Below, piece after piece: positions 1 to 8,667 of a stretch of DNA of 64,000 nt. The DNA is taken from contig CAVOGL010000001.1 in NCBI GenBank assembly GCA_963695415.1, positions 248,001 to 312,000 on the forward strand, read 5' to 3'. Below the pieces are notes generated by a model. That model saw only the letters and a list, made by a program, of their open reading frames with translations. It searched no databases and was not told where the DNA came from. This stretch comes from CAVXWV01 sp963695415 (GTDB lineage: Bacteria > Chloroflexota > Anaerolineae > Anaerolineales > UBA4823). Each line of letters begins with the position of its first letter. Position 1 is the first letter of the stretch. The position numbers and the translations under genes are program-made.

Positions 1-2
1 CA

Positions 3-140
3 AGAACGGTTGTAGATGAACTGGTCAACGCTGCCCAGGATGGAACTAAGAATTTGCGTTTGTGGTCCATTGTCGGTCTGAAAGGTGATGGATACTCAAA
101 CTGGATGGTAATCCGCCAAAATCCGACAAAAACTGCCTGA
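3..140 (+). CDS. C-terminal 45 residues of an unidentified protein (5' end outside window)
   Basis: An open frame enters from the left edge and ends at TGA 138-140. The tail is polar (ending ..VIRQNPTKTA), with no membrane segment or motif I recognise. It stops only 32 bp before the ATG of the ABC exporter and lies on the same strand, so it is probably the previous gene of that operon. Exporter operons of this kind often have a second ABC protein or an HlyD-like adaptor at this place, but nothing in the visible residues proves that. Confidence 0.5.
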   Translation, partial: RTVVDELVNAAQDGTKNLRLWSIVGLKGDGYSNWMVIRQNPTKTA

Positions 141-172
141 CCTGGAATTAAAACCAGGTTCAGTAAATCGTC

Positions 173-2413
173 ATGTCATTTTCTTCACCGGCAACCGCGG
201 AAATCACCTGGTCGGTTGACCGACTGGGGGACTTAATTGAAAATCTGGCAGATCGAAGCGGTCTGGTCTCACATCCATCCAGTTTACCCAAACCACCGGC
301 AGGTCTTTCGGACAGGAAATACGGCTCAGATGGAGAAGCTTTCAACCGCTGGATCGGTTCCGCCTGTGCCCAATTGGGTCTCGAATCCGAGCCCATAGAT
401 GCATCCTATGCAGACTTCGAAAAACTGCTCCAATCTGGCGCGCCTCTGATCTTACGCCTGCCAACGCCAGATACCGGCGAGCAGTCTGGATTCCTGGGCT
501 TGCTCCGGGCAGGCAAGAATCGGGTCACCTTACTCACTCCGGAATTGAAGAAGCGCAGCTTACGGCTTGAACAGGTGCGAAGCTGGATGACGGCACATAT
601 TGAATCGGCACTCGAGGGGCAGATCGATCGGATGCTCGCTTCCGCCAAGGTCCCGGCAAACAGATTGTCTGTCGCGCGTAAAGCGATCCTGGCAAACCAC
701 CTCGGATCCGTACCCATCCAGGCGGGTTGGCAGATGAGGTTATCACCAGGAGCCAGCATATTCAAGCATTTGCAAAATCGAAAACTGTTGCTGCCTGTCG
801 CCGTGATGTTCAGCTTCCATTTCATCCAACAGTTATTGGGATTGCTGGCATGGGTGGTAATCGGCAGAGGTATTTTCCAGAACCAGTTCGACCTGGGGTG
901 GATGGTTGCCTGGGTTATTCTTTTGCTCTCCTCCATTCCCTTACGTTTAATCGTCAGCGATATGCAGGGCGAATTTTCTTTGGGAGCCGGTTCAGTTTTT
1001 AAAGAACGCCTTTTATACGGCATCACCCAGCTGAACCCTGATGAAATCCGCCATCTTGGAATGGGTCAATTCCTCGGCAGGATTATGGAGTCTGAAGCTG
1101 TCGAGATGCTTGCTTTTGGCGGTGGTTTCAGCGCCCTGCTGGCAGTGATCGAGATCGGATTGGCATTCTATGTTCTCAGTCACGCGGCAATGGGAAGTTT
1201 CCTGATCGCATTACTAACGCTTTGGGTGCTGGTTACATTAGGTTTGCTGTGGCGAGGGTTTCAAATCAACAGAGAATGGGCACAGGTTTATCGAGAAATG
1301 ACCAATGAGCTCGTTGAGAATATGGTTGGGCACCGTACACGCCTGGTACAGGAAGATCCACTTAGCTGGCACGAACGAGAAGACCAGCTGCTCAATCGCT
1401 ATCTCAAATTATCAGAACGTGTGGATGCAGCGGGAGTACAGCTGCAAAGTTTTGTCGGGCGCGGTTGGCTTATCCTGGGATTAACGGTCGTCGGTCTCGC
1501 TTTCCTCTCTCCTGGTACCTCCACACAGACGCTGGCTATCGCGCTGGGAGGGGTTATTTTTGCATCCCAATCCCTGGGTCATTTGACCAGTGGATCACAG
1601 AGCCTGATCAGCTTGAGAATCGCCTGGGAGCAGGTGGGTCCGTTGTTCAAAGCTGCCGAAAGACCCTCTGAAAGCGCATCTCTGGATTTCATCTCCTTTC
1701 AAACTCCCGTCTCACCGATGAATCAACAGGGCACAATTGATGGGTCACCAGATGAAAATTTGTCGGGCAGCATACTGCCGGTACACAGAAACGAGACCCA
1801 GCAACCTGTCATCATTGCTCGAGACCTGGTTTTCCGATACCGTCCACAGGCAAAGGCGGTGATCGATCACATCACCATTCAAATCCATGAAGGTGAGAAG
1901 ATCCTGCTGGAAGGTCCTTCTGGCGGTGGAAAAACCACACTGGCTGCGGTCTTGACAGGCTTGAGACTGCCAGAAAACGGCAGTCTGCTGCTCTGGGGAA
2001 TGGACCGCACCATTGTAGGTTCTCAGGAATGGCGCAGGCGAGTAGCAATGGCTCCACAATTCCAGGAAAACCACGTATTTTCGGAAACGTTTGGTTTTAA
2101 TTTACTCATGGGACGCAGATGGCCGCCAACCACAGAAGACCTTGCTGAAGCGGAAGCACTCATTTACCAGCTGGGTTTAGGTGATGTATTTGAGCGCATG
2201 CCGTCTGGTTTCCAACAGATGCTGGGCGAAAGCGGCTGGCAGTTATCGCACGGCGAACGCAGCAGGCTTTTCATAGCTCGCTCTCTGCTGCAAAATTCTG
2301 ACCTGATCATCCTGGATGAAAGTTTCGGTGCGCTTGATGCGTATAACCTGCGATTATCGCTTCAGACGACCCTGGAAAGAGCAGAGACATTAGTGGTTAT
2401 TGCTCACCCATGA
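173..2413 (+). CDS. ABC exporter, permease-ATPase fusion with degenerate C39-like N-terminal domain
   Basis: 746 aa. Residues 1 to about 190 resemble in layout the C39 peptidase domain of bacteriocin and RiPP exporters (a stretch like APLILRLP followed by FLGLL and a final RLEQVRSW helix). I find no catalytic Cys at the expected place and no His/Asp pair, so the domain is probably a non-cleaving cargo-binding domain. Hydrophobic segments run from about 203 to 500. The ATPase begins near 545: Walker A GPSGGGKTT near 582, signature LSHGE near 691, Walker B LIILDE near 712, D-loop ALDA, H-loop His745. The protein stops one residue after that His (IAHP, then TGA), which is unusually short. The frame stays open for 29 more codons after the TGA, up to the next gene. 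The peptide gene 2500-2703 follows at 86 bp, and six more peptides with the same leader lie at 8.3-10.0 kb, so it is the likely exporter for them (inference). Confidence 0.85.
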   Translation: MSFSSPATAEITWSVDRLGDLIENLADRSGLVSHPSSLPKPPAGLSDRKYGSDGEAFNRWIGSACAQLGLESEPIDASYADFEKLLQSGAPLILRLPTPDTGEQSGFLGLLRAGKNRVTLLTPELKKRSLRLEQVRSWMTAHIESALEGQIDRMLASAKVPANRLSVARKAILANHLGSVPIQAGWQMRLSPGASIFKHLQNRKLLLPVAVMFSFHFIQQLLGLLAWVVIGRGIFQNQFDLGWMVAWVILLLSSIPLRLIVSDMQGEFSLGAGSVFKERLLYGITQLNPDEIRHLGMGQFLGRIMESEAVEMLAFGGGFSALLAVIEIGLAFYVLSHAAMGSFLIALLTLWVLVTLGLLWRGFQINREWAQVYREMTNELVENMVGHRTRLVQEDPLSWHEREDQLLNRYLKLSERVDAAGVQLQSFVGRGWLILGLTVVGLAFLSPGTSTQTLAIALGGVIFASQSLGHLTSGSQSLISLRIAWEQVGPLFKAAERPSESASLDFISFQTPVSPMNQQGTIDGSPDENLSGSILPVHRNETQQPVIIARDLVFRYRPQAKAVIDHITIQIHEGEKILLEGPSGGGKTTLAAVLTGLRLPENGSLLLWGMDRTIVGSQEWRRRVAMAPQFQENHVFSETFGFNLLMGRRWPPTTEDLAEAEALIYQLGLGDVFERMPSGFQQMLGESGWQLSHGERSRLFIARSLLQNSDLIILDESFGALDAYNLRLSLQTTLERAETLVVIAHP

Positions 2414-2499
2414 AAAGAACTGGTGCTTGATTACTTCCTTCTCGGGAAGAAAACCAACCTTTTCGACTCAGGTATAATCAAAATATTGGAGGAAGAAAC

Positions 2500-2703
2500 G
2501 TGAAAGTGAAGACAAAAATTAAAGCGGGACAGGGATTAGGAGATGCTGTTGCCGATCTGACCCAACTCAGCGGGATTGACCGGCTGGCACAATATTACGA
2601 AGAAATCACCGGCAAAGACTGCGGCTGCAAGCAGCGGCAGGAGCGCCTGAATCAATTACTCCCGTTGGATATCTCTAAACCATCAACGTGGTTCAACGCC
2701 TGA
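2500..2703 (+). CDS. Leader-bearing 67-aa peptide with CGC motif (peptide 1)
   Basis: Starts at GTG or ATG-like position 2500 after a GGAGGAAG ribosome site (about 2489-2496). The first ten residues, MKVKTKIKAG, match the leader shared by the six small genes at 8.3-10.0 kb. The core then reads GLGDAVADLTQLSGIDRLAQ, followed by TGKDCGCKQRQERLNQLLP. As I recall, GLGD..TGI..GxDCGC.(K)R...LN is a layout seen in small proteins of phages and uncultured bacteria, so the core may be an independent domain attached to this leader. There is no membrane segment. The 3' end overlaps the start of the pentapeptide lipoprotein gene by 16 bp, implying cotranscription with it. Function unknown; export by the preceding ABC protein after recognition at the Ala-Gly site is inferred. 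Confidence 0.75.
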   Translation: MKVKTKIKAGQGLGDAVADLTQLSGIDRLAQYYEEITGKDCGCKQRQERLNQLLPLDISKPSTWFNA

Positions 2704-3707
2704 TCTACACCGGGGCAGTCATCGCCTGCCTGCTCTTTGCTGCAGCCTGCAACACGCTGCCCAACGGCTGCCCACCCGATTGCGTGGGTGTCAATCTGCG
2801 CAGCCGGCTGCTGAACCGCGAAAATTTCAGCTCTGCGGCAATGATGGGTGCTGATCTATCACAATCAGATTTGACCGGCGGGAATCTGCATAATGCAAAT
2901 CTTGACGGTTCAAAACTGGTCGAGACCGATTTAGAATCTGCCGACCTGACCGATGCCAGCCTGGTCGGTGCTGACCTGAGCAAAGCGATCTTGAGTAATG
3001 CAAAATTGGAAGGATCGAATTTTAATGGGGCAAACCTTTCCAAAGCCCGACTTTCAGAAGTGGACCTGACAAAAACCAGCATCTCCGGTTCCCAATTAGA
3101 AGGCGCCATCATGACGGGGAGTAATCTATCTGATTCTGACCTGCGTGGACTGAGAGCCACCGGCAGTGATCTGAGCGGTGCAGACATATCCAACAGCGAT
3201 TTGAACGGGGCTTTATTAAGCCTGGCGAACCTGGGAGGCGTAAACTTGAGTGGAAGCACATTAAAAGGAGCCTGGCTGAACCTGGCATCGCTGACCAGCG
3301 CTAACCTGTCCAACGCGGATTTGAGCGGTTCGTTGGTTTACGGTGCTGATCTTTCCGGCGCAAACCTCAACGGGGTGAAACTCAATGGAGCGATCCTCAT
3401 CGGTGCCAACCTGAGCGGAGTGGACCTGCGCGGCGCGGACCTCTCCGGAGCACTCCTCGTTTTACCAGTTCCTGCAGATGCTTCAGAAGATTTTACATAC
3501 GATAACTTGAGTGGAAACGACTTGATTGTAGCCATCAACGGCACTTTATTGAAAACCATGTTCCTGGATACGAATATAGACAAACTGCCAGAATCTCGTT
3601 TCCGCCCGATCCTGATCGACACCAATTTACAAGGTGTACGATACGATGAAAATACGATCTGGCCCCTGGGTTTCGATGTTCCCGCATCCGCCATTTTGGA
3701 ACAGTAA
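2688..3707 (+). CDS. Pentapeptide-repeat lipoprotein
   Basis: 339 aa from a GTG start that overlaps the previous gene. A signal peptide ends in a lipobox (LLFAAAC, Cys21), followed by two Cys-Pro elements (GCPPDCVGVNL). From about residue 35 to 260 it is a run of A(D/N)LxG pentapeptides, which fold as a right-handed quadrilateral beta-helix. The C-terminus carries YDENTIWPLGF, the capping segment typical of this family (Y..xTxWPxGF). The same cap ends the ORF at 5726. Expected location: lipid-anchored, outside the cytoplasmic membrane. It sits between the peptide gene and a second pentapeptide gene 8 bp downstream, as part of one operon. The partner is unknown; pentapeptide helices usually act by protein-protein contact. 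Confidence 0.85.
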   Translation: MVQRLIYTGAVIACLLFAAACNTLPNGCPPDCVGVNLRSRLLNRENFSSAAMMGADLSQSDLTGGNLHNANLDGSKLVETDLESADLTDASLVGADLSKAILSNAKLEGSNFNGANLSKARLSEVDLTKTSISGSQLEGAIMTGSNLSDSDLRGLRATGSDLSGADISNSDLNGALLSLANLGGVNLSGSTLKGAWLNLASLTSANLSNADLSGSLVYGADLSGANLNGVKLNGAILIGANLSGVDLRGADLSGALLVLPVPADASEDFTYDNLSGNDLIVAINGTLLKTMFLDTNIDKLPESRFRPILIDTNLQGVRYDENTIWPLGFDVPASAILEQ

Positions 3708-3715
3708 AAGCAGTT

Positions 3716-4804
3716 ATGACCACAGAAAAACCGTCAAATCCAGACAAATTCTCAAGAGAAGGTTACCTCGCAATCTTCTTAATTGTGGTCATCGCGCTGG
3801 TAGCGGTTGGTGTGTACCTTAATCGTCAGTTCCGCTGCCCTCCTGGATGTTCGGACAGGAACCTTTCCTTGAAAGATTTCCGCAACGATGACCTGGAAAA
3901 TGTAGATTTTTCTTACTCTACACTGGAAGGGGTAAATTTTACCGGCGCTAACCTCAATCATGCCAATTTTGCCTCGTCATTGCTGAGCAATGCAATCATG
4001 TATAAAGCTTCAATGATCGACGCTAATTTCTACGGCGCGACCCTGGTGGGTACAAACATGGTTGAAGCCGACCTGACAGGGGCAAATTTCGAGATCACCA
4101 ACCTCAACAGCGCTGACCTGACACGTGCAATCTTGATCGGTGTGGACCTGACGCGCAACACCGACTTGACGGCAGTCACCCTTCAAGACGCCGTCTTGAT
4201 CCACGCTGACCTCAGCGGGACGGACCTGCGTGGAGCACGCCTCTCAGGTGCGGATTTACGCGGGGCGATCCTGACCGGGGCAGTTCTGGATGGCGCGGAT
4301 TTGAGCGGAGCTCAATTGATGGGCGCAGATTTACAGGATACCAGCATGGTTGGGACTAATCTCACCGAGGCATCCCTTGCTGGTGCCAACCTATCTGGTG
4401 CAGATCTTTCAGGCGCCAACCTCTACCTGACTGACCTTTCCGGCGCGTTGATGAGCAGGGCGAAACTCACCGGGACGACGATCACATTCAGCGCGTTGCT
4501 CGGTGTGAACCTTTCTATGAGTAATCTTGACCGCGCCAACCTTGTGGGAGCAGTGATGTCTGGATCCAATCTGAGTGATGCATCCCTGGTCGATGCGCGT
4601 TTCGAAAATTATGAACTGGGTACAGAATTCCAAAACCTGGTCGGATTTATCCCCGCAATTCTATTGGGGTCTGAAATCAGGGAAAGCAGTCTTGGAGGCA
4701 GTTACCTGGCTGGCGGCTACTTCCTGGGGGCGGATTTCACCCTGGCTAACTTCAGCGATCAAGGAAGCCAGCCTGTGATTTTTTATGACTTCTGCAGAAA
4801 TTAA
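3716..4804 (+). CDS. Membrane-anchored pentapeptide-repeat protein
   Basis: 362 aa. Residues about 17-37 (AIFLIVVIALVAVGVYL) form one membrane anchor, then FRCPPGCSDRNL mirrors the Cys-Pro element of the preceding lipoprotein. Pentapeptide A(D/N)LxG repeats fill most of the rest. Unlike its neighbours it lacks the TIWPxGF C-terminal cap and ends abruptly as ..VIFYDFCRN at TAA 4802-4804, just after a run of six T at about 4779-4784. The next ORF starts inside this one in the +1 frame and lacks an N-terminal anchor. The simplest reading is that 3716-5726 was or is a single gene of roughly 670 codons broken by an indel at the T run; separate genes remain possible. Confidence 0.8.
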   Translation: MTTEKPSNPDKFSREGYLAIFLIVVIALVAVGVYLNRQFRCPPGCSDRNLSLKDFRNDDLENVDFSYSTLEGVNFTGANLNHANFASSLLSNAIMYKASMIDANFYGATLVGTNMVEADLTGANFEITNLNSADLTRAILIGVDLTRNTDLTAVTLQDAVLIHADLSGTDLRGARLSGADLRGAILTGAVLDGADLSGAQLMGADLQDTSMVGTNLTEASLAGANLSGADLSGANLYLTDLSGALMSRAKLTGTTITFSALLGVNLSMSNLDRANLVGAVMSGSNLSDASLVDARFENYELGTEFQNLVGFIPAILLGSEIRESSLGGSYLAGGYFLGADFTLANFSDQGSQPVIFYDFCRN

Positions 4805-5726
4805 CGGCGGGACGACCACCTTCAATGCACAACTCACCGGCGCCACTATGGCAGTATCTGTGCTCAGCGAATTGGATCTGACCAATATCGATTTAACTGG
4901 AGCTGATATGGTGGGGATAGACTTGAGCAAGTCCTCACTGCGGGGGGCTGAGCTGAGCAGGGGCAATCTGAAATTTGCCAACTTAGAACTTGCTTTATTG
5001 GACACAGCCAACCTGGAAGACGCCAACCTGGAGAACGCCAACCTGTCTAACGCTTCCCTGGACAGCACCAACCTGGAGAACAGCAACCTTTCTCACGCGG
5101 ACCTCACTGGCGCAAACCTTCAAGACGCCATGCTGAGCGGTGCAAACCTTTCCAACGCAGACCTGACCGGTGCCAGCCTGATTGGAGCAGACCTCAGAGG
5201 CGCTGATTTGAGCGGAGCCGATTTATCCGGTGCAGATCTCAGTGAAGCGGTGCTTGACCAGGCTAACCTGGAAGGCACCCGTTTTATCAAACAGCTGCCT
5301 ACTTCGATTTTCCTTGTGCAGGACCTCACCTTTCCTCGCTTCCGTGACCTGTTAGTGGAGACTGACTGCCCGGATGGATATTTCTTGAAAGCTGTTGGAG
5401 GTGGGGTAACTCTACGATCTGTCGATTTTTGGCGAACAAATGGGCTTGATGTTTTCCGGAGAAATTACTACGTCGATGCACTGGGATATTACTGCATCGC
5501 CAAAATGACCGGAACCAGGCTTCGCTTCCTGCAGCCATATGAACTTAATTTTGCCGGAATTGATATGAGCAATGCCAACCTGTCATCCAGCAACCTGACA
5601 AACGCCAGTTTTGAAGAAACGATCGAGGGTATCGATTGGCAGTATACTTTAAGCGCTACATTGACAGGAATAAAGTACAATGAGGATACAATCTGGCCCC
5701 CAGGCTTTGTTCCACCACCCAATTAA
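4785..5726 (+). CDS. Pentapeptide-repeat protein, probably the C-terminal part of the preceding gene
   Basis: 313 aa, no signal peptide or membrane anchor. Pentapeptide repeats (NLENANLSNASLDSTNLENS-type) run to about residue 165. A non-repeat insert of about 90 residues follows (includes a Cys-containing DCPDGYFLKAVGGGV segment and several aromatic residues), then a short second repeat block and the cap YNEDTIWPPGF. The ATG at 4785 has no ribosome site of its own and lies 20 bp inside the upstream gene. Reading one base off at the T6 run gives a continuous pentapeptide protein with anchor at one end and cap at the other. A programmed slip at the T run is a less likely alternative to an indel. 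Confidence 0.75.
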   Translation: MTSAEINGGTTTFNAQLTGATMAVSVLSELDLTNIDLTGADMVGIDLSKSSLRGAELSRGNLKFANLELALLDTANLEDANLENANLSNASLDSTNLENSNLSHADLTGANLQDAMLSGANLSNADLTGASLIGADLRGADLSGADLSGADLSEAVLDQANLEGTRFIKQLPTSIFLVQDLTFPRFRDLLVETDCPDGYFLKAVGGGVTLRSVDFWRTNGLDVFRRNYYVDALGYYCIAKMTGTRLRFLQPYELNFAGIDMSNANLSSSNLTNASFEETIEGIDWQYTLSATLTGIKYNEDTIWPPGFVPPPN

Positions 5727-5747
5727 TATACACAATCCAATCTACCC

Positions 5748-6506
5748 ATGACTATTATCCTGACGATTGCCAACCAGAAAGGCGGTGTAGGAAAAACAAC
5801 GACCGCCGTCAACCTGGCTTATGGCTTATCCCAAACAGGCAAGAAAATTCTCCTGGTAGACCTGGACCCCCAGGGTCAGTGTGCAACCCTGCTTGGATTA
5901 AAACAGGAGCCAGATGCCTTCAACCTGCTGGTATCTGAACTCCCGGCAGGTCAGGTGATTCGTGCTACCGACCGCATGGGCTTATTCGTCATCCTGGGAG
6001 ACAAGAAAACTGCCGTTGCACAGACAGTTCTGAGCATTCAGCGTTCACCGATTACTTTTACAGCCAACAAACTGCGTCCACCGGCAGAAACCGAACAATT
6101 TGATTACGTTGTGCTAGACACCTCACCCAGCCTGGGTGAATTGCAGGAACAGGCACTATTCGCCGCAGATTGTGTGCTAATCCCCTGCTCAGTCGATTAT
6201 CTGGCTTCTGACGGTGTTATCACCATTCAACAGACCCTGGAGAAACTGGCATCCGATTTCCAATGGCAGGGCAGGATCATCAGCATCCTGCCGACATTCT
6301 ATGACGATGTCACCCGGGAAAGTAAGGCAACGCTTGCTGATTTGCGTGACCAGTTTGGGGAACTTGTTCACAGCCCCATTCATCGAGCGACGATCCTGCG
6401 GGAATGTGCAGTAGAGGGAAAGACGATCTTTGAGCTCAGCCCCAACAGCCGGGCAGCTGTCGAATACCAGATGTTTGTCGATTCGATCAGGTCAATCGAA
6501 AAATAA
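5748..6506 (+). CDS. ParA/MinD-like P-loop ATPase
   Basis: 252 aa. Deviant Walker A KGGVGKTTTAVNLAYGL at residues about 11-27, the Asp switch in LVDLDPQGQ and a Walker B-like VVLDTSPSLGEL are all present, as in ParA-type dimeric ATPases that position cargo on nucleoid or membrane. No ParB-like gene is adjacent. It starts 21 bp after the pentapeptide gene and is the last gene of the plus-strand run, so it is probably cotranscribed with the exporter and pentapeptide genes. ATPases of this type also place large envelope or secretion complexes, and a positioning role here is inferred. Its stop is 7 bp from the convergent stop of the next gene. Confidence 0.85.
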   Translation: MTIILTIANQKGGVGKTTTAVNLAYGLSQTGKKILLVDLDPQGQCATLLGLKQEPDAFNLLVSELPAGQVIRATDRMGLFVILGDKKTAVAQTVLSIQRSPITFTANKLRPPAETEQFDYVVLDTSPSLGELQEQALFAADCVLIPCSVDYLASDGVITIQQTLEKLASDFQWQGRIISILPTFYDDVTRESKATLADLRDQFGELVHSPIHRATILRECAVEGKTIFELSPNSRAAVEYQMFVDSIRSIEK

Positions 6507-6513
6507 ATATCAT

Positions 6514-7053
6514 TTAATCGCCCGCGGCTGCCTGTGAACTTCGCCGGCGGCTGGGTTGTTTTTCAGCCACAGCTTTCTCTTCGATGACAGGCGCAGCCTG
6601 TTTCTGCGGTTGCTGCTCAGGTTTACTGGACTCGGATTGCGCCTGGTTAGCTTTGCGGTACTCACGGCTGTAAACCGTAACCGCTTCGACAAAGATACTC
6701 ATAAAGGCTGGATTATCAGCGAATTCACCCGCCTTTACCTGCTCCAGTCTGACCCCAGCCAATTCACCTTCTGCCTGCTGCAGGTGCCTGGTGAGAGATA
6801 TCTCAAAGGCATCCGCTTCTTTGGGGGTCAACCCTGAAAGCCAATGGCGGAAATCTTTGGTGAAATAATTGGATGCAGGATCTAATGCCCATTGGCGAAA
6901 AGAAAGCGGCTGCTTACCGAATAGACCTGCAAACCATCCTTTAACCTGATGACCAAATCCTGAGGATGTTTGCTCAACTGTCTTAACCGGTCGGCTTCCT
7001 GCCAATAGATAACCAAGAATAACGAACAGGATTAATAAAATGATCAAATGCAT
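6514..7053 (-). CDS. Single-span membrane protein, unknown function
   Basis: 179 aa. Residues 2-20 (HLIILLILFVILGYLLAGS) are a membrane span followed at once by R-P-V-K, giving an N-out/C-in or anchored topology. The central part has an acidic helical region with Trp/Phe-rich segments (SFRQWALDP, FRHWLSGL). The C-terminal 50 residues are low complexity, rich in Q, K, E, P, A. The start resembles the gene at 10132-10350 (ILLxLxxGYLxAxSR), so the two membrane proteins at the ends of this minus-strand run may be related by duplication. A GAGGCAG ribosome site precedes the ATG. I do not recognise a family. Confidence 0.7.
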   Translation of the reverse strand: MHLIILLILFVILGYLLAGSRPVKTVEQTSSGFGHQVKGWFAGLFGKQPLSFRQWALDPASNYFTKDFRHWLSGLTPKEADAFEISLTRHLQQAEGELAGVRLEQVKAGEFADNPAFMSIFVEAVTVYSREYRKANQAQSESSKPEQQPQKQAAPVIEEKAVAEKQPSRRRSSQAAAGD

Positions 7054-7116
7054 TGATTCTGCCTCATTCTTTTCTCATTCTGAGTAACGTGTAATCTCCA
7101 AATCCCTGGATTTCGC

Positions 7117-8292
7117 TCAAGGCGCGGGAGCTGCCGGGGTTGGCGTCGGGGTAACGGTTGGAGTCTGTATAACTCCGGAACCATCAATTTCTATTTGTCC
7201 ATCCGGCGTGGTGTTAGGACTGGGTGTCAGCAACGGCGCGAGTTCTTCTTCACTGAATTCGAAATCAGGTACAGGGAGCAGCAAAGGGTTGTTGCTGGGT
7301 AAAAGCATAGCCCGGATAGCTGGACCTAACTTTTCGATGTAGCGATACGTGAGAAGTTTCGGATTGGAATTTAACCAGTCAGAGATCAATTGGAAGGCCT
7401 CGGCTTCAGCTTGCGCTTTCAGACGGATCACTTCCGCAGCGGCACTGCCTTCAAGTACCAATGCCTCGGCTCGTCCTTCTGCTTCAATCTTCAAGCGGTC
7501 ACGCTCACCTGCTGCAAGTGTGCGAATCTGCTCAGCCTCATATTCACGCTGAACACGCGCCTGTTCTGCTGCCTGTTTCTGCTCAATTGCCTGGGAATAC
7601 AGCGGAGAAAAGGTGATCTTGCGCAGCAAAAACCTATCCAGAACCAACCCCTTGTCTCCCAATATCGTGCGAAGCTGTTCATCCAGATTGGCTTCGAGAT
7701 CTTTACGTTTGGAGCTGTTAATCTCGTCAGCAGTAAATTGAGAAACTTCCGTTCTTACCAGGCCTCGCAGCACCGGGCGGATAAAATCATCAATATAACG
7801 CTCCTGAAAATCAATGTGCAGCTGGATAATTTCATTCGGATCGATGCGGAAGATGACAGAGCTGTCGAGGTCAACAGCCTGACCGTCAGCAGACCTGGCT
7901 GAGATGGAATCATCTCCAGTTTTTGCCCCTTCCATCTGCTCGGAAGACATCGTGTAAGTCTGCCATGAGATGGGGTAGCGTACCACACGTTCAGCCAGAG
8001 GTGTGATCATGTGCAGCCCGGAACGCATGGGTTCCTCGCGGTAACCATTGCGGTTTGTCAGGGAGATCACCACCCCAACTTCCTGAGGTTCCAGGAACAC
8101 CAATGACCAGCTTAATAAGGACAGGGAAAGGACGATGAGGAATGAAACGATCACGCGCCAGGAAGTAATTGATTTCAGCGCTTCCCTGACACCACCTGAT
8201 TGGTACCCGCGCAGGAATATAAGCGCCAGCATGAGCAGGAAAAGCGCCCACGCAGCATATGCGACAAAATTCAGGGATTGGTCAAGTAGCAT
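7117..8292 (-). CDS. SPFH / band-7 (stomatin-prohibitin) membrane protein
   Basis: 391 aa. Two N-terminal hydrophobic segments (about 8-28 and 45-68) are followed by a band-7 domain: FLEPQEVGVVIS, GLHMITPLAERVVRYPI, AVDLDSSVIFRIDP and LRGLVRTEVSQFTADEI. A long Ala/Glu/Gln coiled coil follows (IEQKQAAEQARVQREYEAEQ onward), then the RYIEKLGPAI segment common in prohibitin-like proteins. The last 60 residues are a Pro/Thr-rich tail. Such proteins form ring or cage assemblies at the membrane and scaffold other membrane proteins. It is flanked by the leader-bearing peptides upstream and a small membrane protein downstream. A scaffold role for peptide export is only inferred. No clear ribosome site precedes the ATG. 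Confidence 0.85.
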   Translation of the reverse strand: MLLDQSLNFVAYAAWALFLLMLALIFLRGYQSGGVREALKSITSWRVIVSFLIVLSLSLLSWSLVFLEPQEVGVVISLTNRNGYREEPMRSGLHMITPLAERVVRYPISWQTYTMSSEQMEGAKTGDDSISARSADGQAVDLDSSVIFRIDPNEIIQLHIDFQERYIDDFIRPVLRGLVRTEVSQFTADEINSSKRKDLEANLDEQLRTILGDKGLVLDRFLLRKITFSPLYSQAIEQKQAAEQARVQREYEAEQIRTLAAGERDRLKIEAEGRAEALVLEGSAAAEVIRLKAQAEAEAFQLISDWLNSNPKLLTYRYIEKLGPAIRAMLLPSNNPLLLPVPDFEFSEEELAPLLTPSPNTTPDGQIEIDGSGVIQTPTVTPTPTPAAPAP

Positions 8293-8326
8293 CGTTTATT
8301 ATCCGTTAAAACGGGCTGCTGGACCA

Positions 8327-8572
8327 TCAAACACAATCCACCAGCCCGTAAAAAATTGCATTGGAAACTCTTAGTCTGGTATGTACAACTTCTGCCCTGG
8401 AAAAATCAATGTTCGGATTTGGACCAATCGTCGTCTGATTAGAAAAATAAATTTTCCCAACACTATTCAGATTCATATTTCCATAATATTTCTGAGCGAT
8501 TGTGGACAGACTGTCCCCACTCTGAACCGTGTAGCAGGAAGCCCCAGCTTTAAGTTGGCTTTGAACCTTCAT
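8327..8572 (-). CDS. Leader-bearing LysM peptide with C-terminal frameshift (peptide 2)
   Basis: The start at 8572 is fixed by a GAGGAG ribosome site. Leader MKVQSQLKAG is followed by a LysM domain (CYTVQSGDSLSTIAQKYYG.., IYFSNQTTIGPNPN). LysM domains bind N-acetylglucosamine polymers such as peptidoglycan. After PNPN the frame drifts to 8327 with meaningless residues. Skipping one base (the A after CCGAAC, about 8413) restores LIFPGQKLYIPD and a stop at 8371-8373. That matches the end of the intact paralogue 9499-9699 (LIRPGQELFIPD). This is therefore a one-base frameshift, real or an assembly error, in a duplicated gene whose full product would be 66 aa. Expected location: exported, cell-wall-bound. 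Confidence 0.75.
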   Translation of the reverse strand: MKVQSQLKAGASCYTVQSGDSLSTIAQKYYGNMNLNSVGKIYFSNQTTIGPNPNIDFSRAEVVHTRLRVSNAIFYGLVDCV

Positions 8573-8667
8573 ATAATTCTCCTCGGGATATGCAATGACC
8601 TGGAATTTACTCTCGTGACAACCATTGGTGAACATGAGTTGTCAGGAATGATGACAGGAAACTGGCT

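Noticed and set aside
2705..3313. 202-codon minus-strand ORF opposite the pentapeptide lipoprotein
   Set aside because: Mirror of the five-residue repeats; no ribosome site or known sequence.
5748..6506. Plasmid or chromosome partition locus (parA with parS)
   Set aside because: No ParB-like gene and no parS-like repeats near; the gene sits at the end of the exporter/pentapeptide run.
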